Made by a program: the position numbers and the translations under genes. From contig NC_085139.1 of assembly GCF_024139115.2 (NCBI RefSeq), forward strand, positions 137,447,121-137,511,120: 64,000 nucleotides of DNA. The letters run 5' to 3'. The notes beneath the pieces were generated by a model. That model did no database searches, had not been told where the DNA came from, and saw only the letters and a list, made by a program, of their open reading frames with translations. Within the stretch, counting starts at the first letter, position 1; the number at the start of each line of letters is the position of its first letter. This document shows, piece by piece, positions 1-10,227 of this stretch. The DNA is from Armigeres subalbatus (Eukaryota > Arthropoda > Insecta > Diptera > Culicidae).

Positions 1-95
1 GTCACCGTTGGCAATCGAAGCAGCGCGTCGAAATACTTCAGCGCCGACTTGTTGACGACTCGATCCAAAGGGCCTATTGCGGATAATTCGCAACA
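1..95 (-). repeat. 3' LTR, truncated by window start
   Basis: Positions 1-95 are the same sequence as 7034-7128 apart from one base. The polypurine-like run GGGCCGGGG (complement of about 96-104) sits just inside the TG start, and the pol stop codon at 113 lies 17 bp away. The rest of the LTR is outside the window. Confidence 0.9.
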
Positions 96-112
96 CCCCG
101 GCCCGTAATGCC

Positions 113-3100
113 TTACCCTTGATTGGCCTTACTCTGCTCCAGGATATCCAGCAAGGCTACTTTGATCGCCGGTCTTTGAAACACCCCCGATGATGTTTGG
201 ACATCCACCTTCCGCACTTGACCATCCCGCGACGGGTAGATTTCAACAACTCGCCCTCTCAACCATCCATTGCGAACCGTCTCGTCTACGATGACAACAG
301 GGTCGTCCACTTGGAGCGGACGTACATCATTGAACCACTTTGTTCGACGAGCTATTGTTGGAAGGTAGCCTTGAATCCATCGTTTCCAAAACTGGTTCAA
401 CAGTTGCTGCATCAGCTTCCAATTCACCCTCAGCAATACTTTTTCACTAATGCGGATCCTTGACGAGTTGTTGGCACCATTTGAACTCATGAGCAGAAAG
501 TTGTTTGGAGTCACCGCTTCTTCTGTTGAGTCTGCTATGGGCACAAATGTAAGAGGATGAGAGTTGACGATCAATTCGGCTTCTGCAAGAAATGTCATCA
601 ACTCTTCGTCGTCTAAACGTTGATTGTGATGCAACGCCTTGAAAGCGTCCTTGATTGAGCGCACTTTTCGCTCCCATACGCCTCCCATATGCGGAGCGGA
701 GGGTGGATTGAAAATCCACTCGGTTTCGGCGTTTGAAAACGTGGACGCTAATTCCTTGTTGATAGCCTTTATTTCATCTGCTAACTCCCGAGCGGCTCCT
801 CGAAAATTGGTCCCGTTATCACTGTATATTTGCTGCGGCAATCCTCTACGTGAAACGAAACGGCGAATTGCCATTTTACACGATGCGGCTGACATTGTGT
901 GCACTACCTCCACGTGGACAGCTCGTACAGTAAGGCACGTGAATAGTGCCACCCATCTCTTCTCATTAGTGCGACGTCGTTTAACGATCAATGGTCCAAA
1001 ATAATCCAATCCCGTGAAAGTAAACGGGCGAACGTATGGCGTCACTCTTGGATGTGGTAGCACAGCCATCTTTGGTTCAGCTGGCCTCGCTCGATAGACC
1101 TTACACCACATACACATTTTTACCACAGTTTTAACGGCGAATCGGATTTTGGGTATATAGTATCGTTGGCGTAGCTCATTGATGACAGTATCGACGTTTG
1201 CATGACCGAATTTCTGATGGTATTTGTGTATAAGGAGATTGGTAACGTGACTTCCTCTGGGAATTATTACCGGATTTTGAAAGTCGAACGAATAGTAGAC
1301 ATTATTTATGTTAATGCGACTACGCATTCGCAAAAGTCCTGCGTCGTCTAAGAATGGGGACATTTTCCTGAGGGAACTTGTATATCCCAACGACTTTTGC
1401 TTATCAATCGGAAGCTCTGCGTTTTTGCGAATAATGGTGATTTCAGCGGGATAGGTTTGACCTTGTACTACGCGCCACACACTTGCCTCAGCTGCCGCAT
1501 AGTCTTTTTGGTCCAGAATTGTTACGCTACTGTTTGTCTTTACTCTGTGTAGTGTTTGGCAACGATGAACGAAGTGATACAAGTAGCTTAGATTTTTTAC
1601 AAGGTCCTCCCAACGTGAAAACTTTGAGAAATCGATTGCCGGATCAAAAACTGAGACGTGATGATGAATGGCTTTAACCTCTTGCAATGGCTCCGCAAGT
1701 TTGATCGGCAGACGAGGCCACTCATTCTCTGGTCGAAGTAGAAACGGCGGCCCAGTAAACCATGAATTTTCTGGATTGAAACATGGCCCATTGCCCCATT
1801 TCGTCCCCTTGTCAGCAAGGTTCAGGTTAGAAGGAACGTAGTGCCATTCTTCAATTCTTGTCTCCGACTGAATTTCTGCTATTCGAAATGCCACAAATTG
1901 TCGGTACTTCCTTGGGTCAGCTCTCAACCAGGCTAACACAGTGGTTGAGTCGGTCCACATGTACCGTTTCTGGACTGGTATGGAGTGGTTTTCTTGGACA
2001 CTCTTGAGCAGCCTCACTCCGATCACTCCGGCACTTAGTTCATTCCTCGGTATTGATTGAGGTTTCAGAGGTGTCACCTTTGTTTTGGCCGTTACTAGAG
2101 TACATCTTGGAACACCATTGTCGATAATCCGGAAATAAGCTACAGCACAGTAGGCCAACAAACTAGCATCTACGAAGACATGGAGCTCCAAGGAATCTAG
2201 ACTGCGTGGGCTATAGTTCGGGAAGTAACACCTCGGCATTCGCACCTCCGCCAGATTTGGAATTAGTTTCACCCAACGCTGCCAGGCCCCATAATCTTCT
2301 TCCGCGATAGGATCGTCCCATTGAACTCTAGATCTCCACACGTCCTGGATTAATATTTTCCCATGCACTGTGTAGGTGGCTACGATCCCCAGTGGATCAA
2401 AATGGCTCATAACTACCCTCAGAACTTGCCTTTTGGTGGGAACGACATGGCCGGATAGCAAAGGCTTGAGATCTTCACGAAACTGTGTGGTGAATTTGAA
2501 TAAATCGTTCCTGGGGTCCCAAGACATACCAAGGACACGTTCTGAAACAGTAGACTTCTCCACTGAAAAGCGTTTCGTTTTCTCATCGACGTCTACCCCG
2601 ACCCGTCGAAGAATCTCCTCGGAGTTGGATTGCCAGTTCCTAATGTCGAACCCAGCTCTGCTAAAAATCCATCGAACCTCCTCTAATATACGCACTGTTT
2701 CTTCTATAGTATCACGGCTATCCAAGAAATCGTCAACGTAGGTGTTGTTGATAATCGCCGATGCCGCTTCTGGATAAACCTCCCCGTACTCCTTCGCATT
2801 GGTGTTCTTCACATGTTGCGCAAGGCATGGAGAGCATGACGCCCCGAAGATAACTACGTCCATAACATACACAGTTGGTTTTTGTTCCGGACTCAATCGA
2901 AACAGGAATCTTTGAGATTGTCGATCCCTTTGCTTTACCAAAATTTGGTGGAACATTTGACGCACATCTCCTACCGCTACGTACTGTCGTTGACGGAATC
3001 CACATAAGACCTTCAGCAGTGGAGTCAGCAGATCTGGTCCCGTAAGTAGCATAGAGTTAAGAGATACCTCTCCAACCCGTGCCGCTGCATCCCAAACAAT

Positions 3101-3406
3101 ACGTACTTTCCCTGGCTTGTGTGGGTTTTGCACGATGCCCAAGGGAAGATACCAGATCCGATGTGGTTCGCAATTTTGCAGCTCTCTTTCCGTAGCTTCG
3201 TGCGCATAACCGCGCTCTAGATATTCATCGATCTGCTCAATGACTTTTATTTTAAGAGCTGGATCCTTGGCCAGTTTCCTCTCCAGGCAAACAAGGCGAC
3301 GTTCTGCCATTTGATAGCTATTAGGAAATGCGAACTTGTCGTTTTTCCATAACAGTCCGCATTCGAACCTTCCGGAATCGGTTCGTTTTGTAAACTGTTC
3401 CAACAT
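113..3406 (-). CDS. BEL/Pao pol: reverse transcriptase, RNase H, integrase
   Basis: This 1097-residue polyprotein would copy element RNA into DNA and integrate it. The RT core spans about residues 85-300, with the first catalytic Asp in VGDVRQMF (D147) and the YVDD box at 223-226. RNase H follows, with D413 (FVDAS), E456 (RNELSAG), D486 (WTDST) and a further Asp at about 532. The integrase has a His/Cys finger (His 730-735, Cys 765 and 768) and a DDE triad at D801 (LDYFGP), D863 (YSDNGTNF) and E912 (GGVWERK). The C-terminal part, about 1020-1090, resembles the DUF5641 region of BEL elements. There is no internal stop and every catalytic residue I looked for is present. The frame stays open upstream of the listed Met (RARQ before MLEQ), matching the second BEL copy in this window. 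The Met at 3406 is therefore probably not a real start, and the frame was once continuous with the Gag-protease frame. Confidence 0.93.
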   Translation of the reverse strand: MLEQFTKRTDSGRFECGLLWKNDKFAFPNSYQMAERRLVCLERKLAKDPALKIKVIEQIDEYLERGYAHEATERELQNCEPHRIWYLPLGIVQNPHKPGKVRIVWDAAARVGEVSLNSMLLTGPDLLTPLLKVLCGFRQRQYVAVGDVRQMFHQILVKQRDRQSQRFLFRLSPEQKPTVYVMDVVIFGASCSPCLAQHVKNTNAKEYGEVYPEAASAIINNTYVDDFLDSRDTIEETVRILEEVRWIFSRAGFDIRNWQSNSEEILRRVGVDVDEKTKRFSVEKSTVSERVLGMSWDPRNDLFKFTTQFREDLKPLLSGHVVPTKRQVLRVVMSHFDPLGIVATYTVHGKILIQDVWRSRVQWDDPIAEEDYGAWQRWVKLIPNLAEVRMPRCYFPNYSPRSLDSLELHVFVDASLLAYCAVAYFRIIDNGVPRCTLVTAKTKVTPLKPQSIPRNELSAGVIGVRLLKSVQENHSIPVQKRYMWTDSTTVLAWLRADPRKYRQFVAFRIAEIQSETRIEEWHYVPSNLNLADKGTKWGNGPCFNPENSWFTGPPFLLRPENEWPRLPIKLAEPLQEVKAIHHHVSVFDPAIDFSKFSRWEDLVKNLSYLYHFVHRCQTLHRVKTNSSVTILDQKDYAAAEASVWRVVQGQTYPAEITIIRKNAELPIDKQKSLGYTSSLRKMSPFLDDAGLLRMRSRININNVYYSFDFQNPVIIPRGSHVTNLLIHKYHQKFGHANVDTVINELRQRYYIPKIRFAVKTVVKMCMWCKVYRARPAEPKMAVLPHPRVTPYVRPFTFTGLDYFGPLIVKRRRTNEKRWVALFTCLTVRAVHVEVVHTMSAASCKMAIRRFVSRRGLPQQIYSDNGTNFRGAARELADEIKAINKELASTFSNAETEWIFNPPSAPHMGGVWERKVRSIKDAFKALHHNQRLDDEELMTFLAEAELIVNSHPLTFVPIADSTEEAVTPNNFLLMSSNGANNSSRIRISEKVLLRVNWKLMQQLLNQFWKRWIQGYLPTIARRTKWFNDVRPLQVDDPVVIVDETVRNGWLRGRVVEIYPSRDGQVRKVDVQTSSGVFQRPAIKVALLDILEQSKANQG

Positions 3407-3410
3407 CTGC

Positions 3411-5180
3411 CTAGCACGTTGGCAAGGGCAAGGGCAAAATAGGTCTCACTCCGATGGATTCCACAGCAAAATAATCATTAACTAGACTGTGGAGCGTTTC
3501 ATCCGCCTTACAGTTGCACTTGTGAAACATCACGCGACCGGTAGGTTGCTTTGCTTTTACTCCTCCTCCGAAGATGGTCCACCCAAGTCGTGTCTTAGCT
3601 GCTATTGGTTCTCTGCTGCGTCTCTCTCGTTTGTCCAACGTTAACTTTAGTTGTGCATTATCCAGTCCTATAAGTATTCGAGGTACTGCATTGGAAAAGC
3701 TTCGTATGGGAAGTCCTTTCAAATGGGGAAATTGCTTGCAAAGTTCCTCGTAGTTTAAGCTTTGCTGTGGTAGGTCCAGATTAGGAACTGTTTGCACCTC
3801 CGAAATCATGTAACCTGGACCTCCGTTGACACTTGAAATACGCAACTCCACTTGGCGTGACGTCGGTTCGGTCCTCGTGACACTTCTCGTCCATTGAATG
3901 CACAGCGAACTAACATTCCCGCTCAATCCTAGCTCCTTTGCGATGTCTTCTTCCACCAACGTAAGGTTCGATCCATCGTCCAAGAAGGCAAAGGTGAAGA
4001 CAGACTTTCCTTTACTGGAAAGAATCACTGGAAGCACTTTGAAAAGTACGCCGGTTTGGCGAGAACAATGCGTTGAGATGACCCCTGACGATCCAGCCTG
4101 GAATACAGTACCATTTGGTTTGGGATTCGGTGTATGCAGCAACTTATGATGAAATTCAGTGCAGCCGTCGATTCCACAAGATTTCTTTGACCTGCAGGGC
4201 CATTTACCATGGCTACCCATGCAATATTGACATATATTGAACTCGCCGACTAAACGCCTTTTCTGATGCATACTGAGAGCAGCGAATTTCTCACAGTTCC
4301 GAAGTTTGTGACTATTCTTGTTGCAAGCCGGGCAAGGTTTGAGGGTTATTTCGGTTTTGGTAGAGAGCTCCTTTTTAGTACTTGCAACGCTAGCACTTTT
4401 TCCTTCCACAGTGTGTGCGTTTATGTAACCACCTTTCTCCTTCTTGCTTCGCCGACCTTCGTCCTGATAACTATCGGTAGGTAGCGATACTTTGCACGCA
4501 GCCGATTTGATGGAGGTAACGTATTCGCTAAACGCCTTCAGTGATACCTGGGGAAGCTTCTGTGTGTGAAGTCCCCATTCTAGTCGAAGACTTGGTGGAA
4601 GCTTTCCTACTAACTCCGACAGTAACATGGGATTAGATAGATGGTCTTGCAAATCCGCCCCTTCGATGTAGGTAACCAAGTTCCTCACTTCTCTGCCGAA
4701 AGTTATAAGAGTGTCGAGTTTGTTAACATTGGGCGACGGAGCATGACGTATCTTTACTAGCAGACAGTGAACTAACTGTTCCGGTCGACCACATTCATCC
4801 CGCAGTGTTTCAATTATTTCCGGAATCGCCGCAGGGAGTGTTAGAATGCTGAGAACTTTCTCCCTGGCACAACCTATCAAGCTTTTTTGTAGCCTCGCAA
4901 GGTTCTCGTCCGGCTGAATTCCACACATTGCCGTAGTGGACTCGTATGCGTTTATAAACATCGGCCACTCGAGAGGATCCCCCGAAAATCTAGGAAGCTC
5001 ACGCGATACCACTTGACGTGCAGCCAGCTGCTGCGCACTCAAGACGCTTTCCATGGAGGATACCGGATGGAAGCTCGAGACTTGACCCGGAAGCATCTGT
5101 TGAAGGCTATTTCCTTGATTCTGCTGGACGGCTCTAGTGGACGTTTCACCAGCCGTATTCGACAACGGGTTTTTTTGCAT
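3411..5180 (-). CDS. BEL/Pao Gag domain plus retropepsin-like protease
   Basis: This 589-residue frame carries a Gag-type region of the DUF1759 kind (about 40-230, with LPRFSGDPLEWPMF near the start). Next come Cys/His clusters of zinc-knuckle type (CPACNKNSHKLRNC near 280; CQYC...C...CGIDGC near 315-345). It ends with an aspartic protease of the DUF1758 type whose active-site motif is FLDDGSN near 400. The Met at 5180 overlaps the upstream frame by 35 bp, and the frame ends at 3411, five bases before the pol Met. Both joins need a one-base shift: the first at an A7 run near 5165, the second at a CCCTTG repeat near 3425. BEL elements normally have one Gag-Pol frame, so these are probably slippage indels; programmed shifting is a weaker alternative. 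Confidence 0.88.
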   Translation of the reverse strand: MQKNPLSNTAGETSTRAVQQNQGNSLQQMLPGQVSSFHPVSSMESVLSAQQLAARQVVSRELPRFSGDPLEWPMFINAYESTTAMCGIQPDENLARLQKSLIGCAREKVLSILTLPAAIPEIIETLRDECGRPEQLVHCLLVKIRHAPSPNVNKLDTLITFGREVRNLVTYIEGADLQDHLSNPMLLSELVGKLPPSLRLEWGLHTQKLPQVSLKAFSEYVTSIKSAACKVSLPTDSYQDEGRRSKKEKGGYINAHTVEGKSASVASTKKELSTKTEITLKPCPACNKNSHKLRNCEKFAALSMHQKRRLVGEFNICQYCMGSHGKWPCRSKKSCGIDGCTEFHHKLLHTPNPKPNGTVFQAGSSGVISTHCSRQTGVLFKVLPVILSSKGKSVFTFAFLDDGSNLTLVEEDIAKELGLSGNVSSLCIQWTRSVTRTEPTSRQVELRISSVNGGPGYMISEVQTVPNLDLPQQSLNYEELCKQFPHLKGLPIRSFSNAVPRILIGLDNAQLKLTLDKRERRSREPIAAKTRLGWTIFGGGVKAKQPTGRVMFHKCNCKADETLHSLVNDYFAVESIGVRPILPLPLPTC

Positions 5181-6402
5181 TTTGAGACATCCAAGCTGGT
5201 ATTGGAACTGTTTGCCATCCTGTGGGATACGTCTGCTGATAGTAGCTGGTCGGATGAGGAGCGTTGAATGGCGAAAGGACTGGATGCTGGTTTAACACCG
5301 GGAACTGATGATGATTTGCTGCTTTGCTAACATTAGCATTCTGGGGCCATTGTAAAGGATCAGCGGGCTGCGATGTAGCGTTTCGATTCCCTGTTGATGG
5401 TGGATGGAAATCGGTTTGAAAGCCACCTGGTTGTTGCTGAGTTTGTTGCCACATCCTCCTTTCCGGTTTCTCCATATTTCTGGCATCTGCTTGGAATCGA
5501 CCTTTAGAATTCCCCTGTACAGAAACTTCACTTTCCTTCGACTCCGCACTTGGTAAAGCTGACTCCTTCCGACCTGATTCGAATATCGGTGAAGGCTGTC
5601 GTTCCGTTGGGTACGATAGATGTTGTTCCTGAAGATCTCGGGTGACCGTTGACTGATGCGAAACTGGATTTGTTTGAGCAGCGTGGATTGCAGCAGTATA
5701 ACATACAGCTCCAGCTTGAGAGGGTTTGCTGGAGACCATTGATCCAGCTGGCGCAACGGACGTTTGAGGAAGAGTATTTTGTACAGTTGTCTGAGGAGCA
5801 TTAACAATTTCCTGAACCGCCACAGAAGCAGCTTGGGCTGGTAAACTAGTTTGCTGGAAAGGTTTTATTGGATCGCTTTCCGTTGAAACGATGGGAGTTG
5901 ATGTTGATGCGCCACCTTGCTGAACAATGACATTCGGTGTAGTGTTGATCGCCTGATTAACCCACGTTCGAACCTCACTTCTATAATTGCTACGACTTTT
6001 AACGCTTTGCCGGCTCCTAAAGCTTAACATGCTTCCCCTAAGCTCTCTATCCGACTGGATTTGAGCCTCCAATTGATGCTTTTCGGCCAAATAGGCACGC
6101 TCCCGTTCGGCTTGTTGCAGTAGAAGGCGATCGTCAAGCGCCTTAGATTCTTCTAGTTGCTTCAGTCGTAGGCGGGCACTAGAACTACTCGAACTTACCG
6201 ATATCGCTGAACTATTTGTACCATCATCTCGGCTAGAGCAATATCCGCAATACCAGGGCTTGTTGCAGATAGATGGCTGCACTCCCGCACATGTGAAGTG
6301 GAACCATGTTCCGCAAATGTCACATGCCACCATGTCCTCGGTGTGATCCGGCTTGCTGCAGACCTTGCAGTTATTTGCATGATGCGCTCCTGAAGTGCTC
6401 AT
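5146..6402 (-). CDS. BEL/Pao N-terminal Gag protein with PHD-like zinc finger
   Basis: This 418-residue frame opens with a Cys/His finger at residues 13-56 in a C-x2-C, C-x2-C, H-x4-C, C-x2-C pattern (CKVCSK, CDICGTWFHFTC, WYCGYC). That is the layout of a PHD finger. A charged, probably helical stretch rich in Glu, Gln, Arg and Lys follows (about 75-130), then a long Ser/Pro/Gln-rich, probably disordered tail. The frame ends 35 bp inside the Gag-protease frame, in a different register. The start at 6402 gives a short MSTSGAHH leader before the finger, and nothing upstream extends the frame. What the finger binds cannot be read from sequence; chromatin or nucleic acid is inference from the PHD family. 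Confidence 0.85.
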   Translation of the reverse strand: MSTSGAHHANNCKVCSKPDHTEDMVACDICGTWFHFTCAGVQPSICNKPWYCGYCSSRDDGTNSSAISVSSSSSSARLRLKQLEESKALDDRLLLQQAERERAYLAEKHQLEAQIQSDRELRGSMLSFRSRQSVKSRSNYRSEVRTWVNQAINTTPNVIVQQGGASTSTPIVSTESDPIKPFQQTSLPAQAASVAVQEIVNAPQTTVQNTLPQTSVAPAGSMVSSKPSQAGAVCYTAAIHAAQTNPVSHQSTVTRDLQEQHLSYPTERQPSPIFESGRKESALPSAESKESEVSVQGNSKGRFQADARNMEKPERRMWQQTQQQPGGFQTDFHPPSTGNRNATSQPADPLQWPQNANVSKAANHHQFPVLNQHPVLSPFNAPHPTSYYQQTYPTGWQTVPIPAWMSQNAKKPVVEYGW

Positions 6403-7128
6403 AACTGTCCGGAATCTTCTTGGATTTTATAATTTTCGAGAATGTTGCAAACTTTTTCGTAGTTCGGTTTTCCGCAACTCGACTGGAAATATTATTTATT
6501 TAAACGAATTGATCAGATTGACAATTTATAATCTACTTACAAATTAGTTTTCTCACTAACAACAATTCCAATAAGAATTCCGGCGTTGGTATATAAGGTT
6601 AAGCAAACTGTTGAAACTGTTGAATAATGATTTTGATTAGGCCACGATTAATGAACCGAATTTCACTACAAATACTGAACCGTACTTACGTATACGTACT
6701 AATTAGATAGTAATCTAGTACTTTAGTTTTATTTAGGCTACGCCTGTTGAGTTTAGGGCTATAACTTTAGAAATAATTAGTTTTAATTACAAGTATTTTT
6801 ATCATTGTTTTAAGTTGCATGTATATAGTTTTAGGTTCAGATAATCCAGTATAACACACCTCAATCTTCCAATAGTATAATACAAATTCACTAATTAACG
6901 ATATTCAGTACAATTTCTAGAAAATATATGGATATAATTCACTATTTCTGTAGCTTTTCGTACGCTTTCACATTGCATATATATATATATATATATATTG
7001 CTGATGTCATCCTTCACAATCGGTCAAAGACGTGTCACCGTTGGCAATCGAAGCCGCGCGTCGAAATACTTCAGCGCCGACTTGTTGACGACTCGATCCA
7101 AAGGGCCTATTGCGGATAATTCGCAACA
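6403..7128 (-). repeat. 5' LTR and untranslated leader of the BEL/Pao element
   Basis: The outer end (7034-7128) is shared with the 3' LTR. The inner LTR boundary cannot be fixed because the other copy is cut at base 1. A (TA)n run lies near 6977-6999. On the minus strand a GTAAGTA near 6541 and a TTTCCAG near 6487 could be splice donor and acceptor of a short leader intron; this is only pattern matching. I did not recognise a primer-binding site. Confidence 0.7.
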
Positions 7129-8020
7129 GTAATGGTAGAATTTCTGGAGCACAAACGCTTCTCGACAATATTAACCAATGAATTTTCTATGACGTAAACG
7201 TATATTCGGAGAACTACGTAGTGTAGCGGCTTAATGCAATTGAATATAGGAAAGATCACACTGTTAGTTCTATGATGATATACTAAGGACCGATCTATGG
7301 TATTTGTACCATGATATAAGGTGGCAAGGACATAATTTGAAGGCTATCTTTCATGAAGACAATCATTGATATGACGCTCAATTCAAATACCATGGTACAA
7401 ATGCCATTAGTGTGTCATTAGTGTAAAGGACTGACTGGTGGTCTTCGTACCATATGGTACAATTATCTTGATATGATTGCCATATAAATTATTGTATTCA
7501 AGTAATAGTCTTTAAATAATTTTCTTGTTATCTTTTACCATGATATTTGTGTATCATATATGACTTATAAGTCTGTCGAATCATTAAAAAATATATTTTT
7601 TTTACAAATCATGCAAAATGGATCAGTTTTGCAAACAATGGATAAATATTTGCATTAAATACATTGCAGTATTTGATTAATTACAAATGGCCGGAATATA
7701 TCAATTCAGAACGCCATCCACTTTACCCATTATCTATTATTACTTAAATCTATTAATACTTAATACTTAAAAATGTCTAACTCGCACGCACACGCAGACA
7801 CACGAACACACACACACAAACGTGGACACACAGACACATTCCAGAAATTTAATAACGTTCTATTAATTAAATACGAATGTTATTAGCAATTTCTTTTAAT
7901 TATTGTTAGACAAATTCGTTCAATTGATTTATTAAATCCTGACCTCATTATCTAGGTACATTTTTATTGAAACCTACCAGAATTCCCCAAAACATTACGA
8001 AAGAAAGAAAAATGAATCAT
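7129..8020. other. AT-rich non-coding stretch
   Basis: No coding frame or repeat that I recognise. It contains GGTATTTGTACC-like short palindromes near 7297-7460 and a CA-rich microsatellite near 7779-7832. It is the flank into which the BEL element inserted. Confidence 0.5.
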
Positions 8021-8029
8021 ATTTAATTA

Positions 8030-8189
8030 CTCATAAGAGCAAAATTTCCTCACTCGTGAGTGAGCAAAACCATGTTTGCTCAGACGTGAGTACTCACAGT
8101 TCGTGAGTAACTCACGCGTGAGTACTCACCGAAAAAATGAGAAATGAGTGAGGAATTTTTACTCATATGAGTGAGATTCTCAACACTGC
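8030..8189. repeat. Palindrome-rich repeat with a hAT-like right end
   Basis: The segment is packed with GTGAGT/ACTCAC palindromes. Arms near 8040-8060 (aatttcctcactc) and 8150-8165 (gagtgaggaattt) are inverted. Its right end, CTCAACACTG, is close to the CAGTGTTGG terminus of the MITE at 32908-33300. No matching left terminus or target duplication was found, so it is probably a truncated relative. Confidence 0.45.
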
Positions 8190-8535
8190 AAGTGACATCT
8201 CAATAATCATTTAGCATCGATGTCTTATTGAAAGTACTGGGTAGTACCAACAATTTTTATGACCGGGTGATTTTCTAATTTTCGAACTGTCACTTTTAAG
8301 TTTAATTCTCCAAATGAGACAGACCCTTAATATTGTCTTATCAGCGTGGTTTTATGGTATTGAGCTAACTCAAAACAAGAAAATGAATGCATTGATTTTG
8401 TTTTTTTTACCTAGTGGGATATACACTTATATATCCACATCTGTCAGGCGTATACGCAGATAAAGAGTTGTTAATAGCATACATTTGCTCACTAGAATAG
8501 TCCTCTGCATCTTTCTAAAATGCACAAAGATATGT

Positions 8536-8740
8536 AGGGGAACTGCTCCTTGAATTCATACCATGTGTCCAAATCAATACCATTCGAAAACAAAGAATTG
8601 GTGCGCGAATTGTATTATTTCTCATTTTTGTGATTTTTTTCAGCAGTGAGCAAGCCGGATAACAACAAAACACAACATAAATTGAGCCTAAATTGCCTGT
8701 CTTGCGAATGTTATTGATATAGCAGTATGTTATTAATAAT
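8536..8740 (+). repeat. Dispersed repeat family C, copy 1
   Basis: About 205 bp beginning ggggaactgctccttgaatt. It recurs in the same orientation at 50508-50720 with roughly 85 percent identity by eye and small indels. A shorter, diverged and partly inverted relative lies near 56215-56330. It is non-coding and its class is unknown. Confidence 0.7.
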
Positions 8741-9144
8741 GAAAAAAAAAACCTATTTCAGATTGTATTTCAGAGATGTGATCGAAAAGCAGTCTGTCAG
8801 GTATGAAGAAATAATTTTCCACACAAAAAGTTCCACTAAAAGGCTATGATTTCCTTCCAAATTTGATCTTCTTATATGTGGCCACAGTCTAATATACAAT
8901 CAGCTCGACGAACTGCTATTCGAGAAAAAAAATTAGTTTGTTACTCATTGTTATAAGAGACCGAGGAATGCTCTGCATCTCCGTGAGCTCCACGGGAAAG
9001 GAATAGTTGGTTAGTTGAAAAGGTAATTCAAGGTAAGTCAGCTTGACAAGCGACTAAATATTTATTGTAAACAATTTATTTTAAAAACTCGAAAACGAAA
9101 ACCGTGATTCAAATCAATCCAACGCAAAATAAATGTGGAAGAGA

Positions 9145-9490
9145 AGAAAATTAAGTACGTATTTGTCGAATCAGAATAAGATTATGCTGTAAGCGTTCAT
9201 AGAAAAATTAGTATAACATTAAGTTTTGAAAACAACTTTATGATTCTGTTCAGCGACGCAGCCAAATTTTTTGATATTACACGACACGACGAGGCAGTAT
9301 GGTTTAAGTTTAAATTTGTTTCGAAATTCCGCGGAATTCCGTTAAATTTCGTTAAAAGCTAGTTTTTTGTAGCGAAATTTTTGTAATTTTACGAAACGAA
9401 ATCAAGAAATCAGATTTCGCCATGCTCAATTTGGTTTTTTTTTTTCGTTTCGAACCATCTGAAACGAAATTTTTCGAAATACCGCATATG
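9145..9490 (+). repeat. Direct duplication D, copy 1
   Basis: This resembles 10228-10562 in the same order and orientation. Shared landmarks are tacgtatttgtcga near the left end, gaaattccgcg, cgaaacgaaatcaagaaat, atttcgccatgctcaa and gaaatttttcgaaat. It is rich in AATTCCGCGGAATT-type palindromes and has no coding frame. The 740 bp between the copies holds nothing I recognise. Confidence 0.65.
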
Positions 9491-10227
9491 CTTATACGCT
9501 ATGTGTGAGATATGATTTGTCACGATTTGTCATGTTTTCTTAAATCCCTCTTCTCCGTGATGTACTATAAAGTACGTCGATTTCTTCAATAAAGTGCAAG
9601 AAACAGCTGAGCTGAACCTGAAGGAAATAATTACTTTCACCAATTCTACAGATCTTTTAATCCGTTCTGGACTTTGGCAAATTCTTAAGAAATCTTACAT
9701 ACATATTTTGCAAATATTCAAATAATATGACAAAATTTAAAACCGTCTCTAAGGATTGTATGTATATTTAGTTAATTCGTTGAACATTGACTATCACAGA
9801 CTATATTGCAGAAAAGTTATATGAAGTATCTTCAATCCTCTAAAAATTTTATTCTTACTTTCGATGAGATTCAAATTGTATTTTGAATGTGAAATGTTGC
9901 ACCTTTTGTTTTCTTTAGGGCCTTCTCCATGCTCGCTCAACTCTTGAACGGTGCTTACTCATACGCTTAAACCTGGTTTAAGGTCTAAGTGGAGGTGAAG
10001 GACTTTAGTTAAAAGAAGGCGCCCAGAAAAGACTTCGTCAAGGACGTTAGGAATCCACGACTTTGTTTGCTGGACTATAATTCTTATTACAAACATTTAA
10101 ACTCTAAGCCTGACGTACTAAAATTTCGTTAAATCCGAAGCATTTTTGTTTAAAATAGGATAACCAAACAATTGCTTTTTGTTTTCTGTTGAATTCCCAA
10201 CTAGCCACTGAAGAAGACGTTTTCTAG

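Larger units (their letters stand above)
1..7128 (-). mobile_element. BEL/Pao LTR retrotransposon, nearly complete
   Basis: The element runs on the minus strand from its 5' LTR (outer end at 7128) to its 3' LTR, which is cut by the window edge. Between them lie three long open frames covering a PHD-like finger protein, Gag plus protease, and reverse transcriptase, RNase H and integrase, in the order expected of BEL/Pao. The visible 95 bp of the 3' LTR match 7034-7128 with one difference (22 a versus 7055 c), which suggests a young insertion. The LTR ends in TGTTG/CAACA, and the G-rich tract next to it (96-103 complemented) fits a polypurine tract. The flank at 7129-7133 would be one half of the target duplication; the other half is outside the window. 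Confidence 0.93.
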
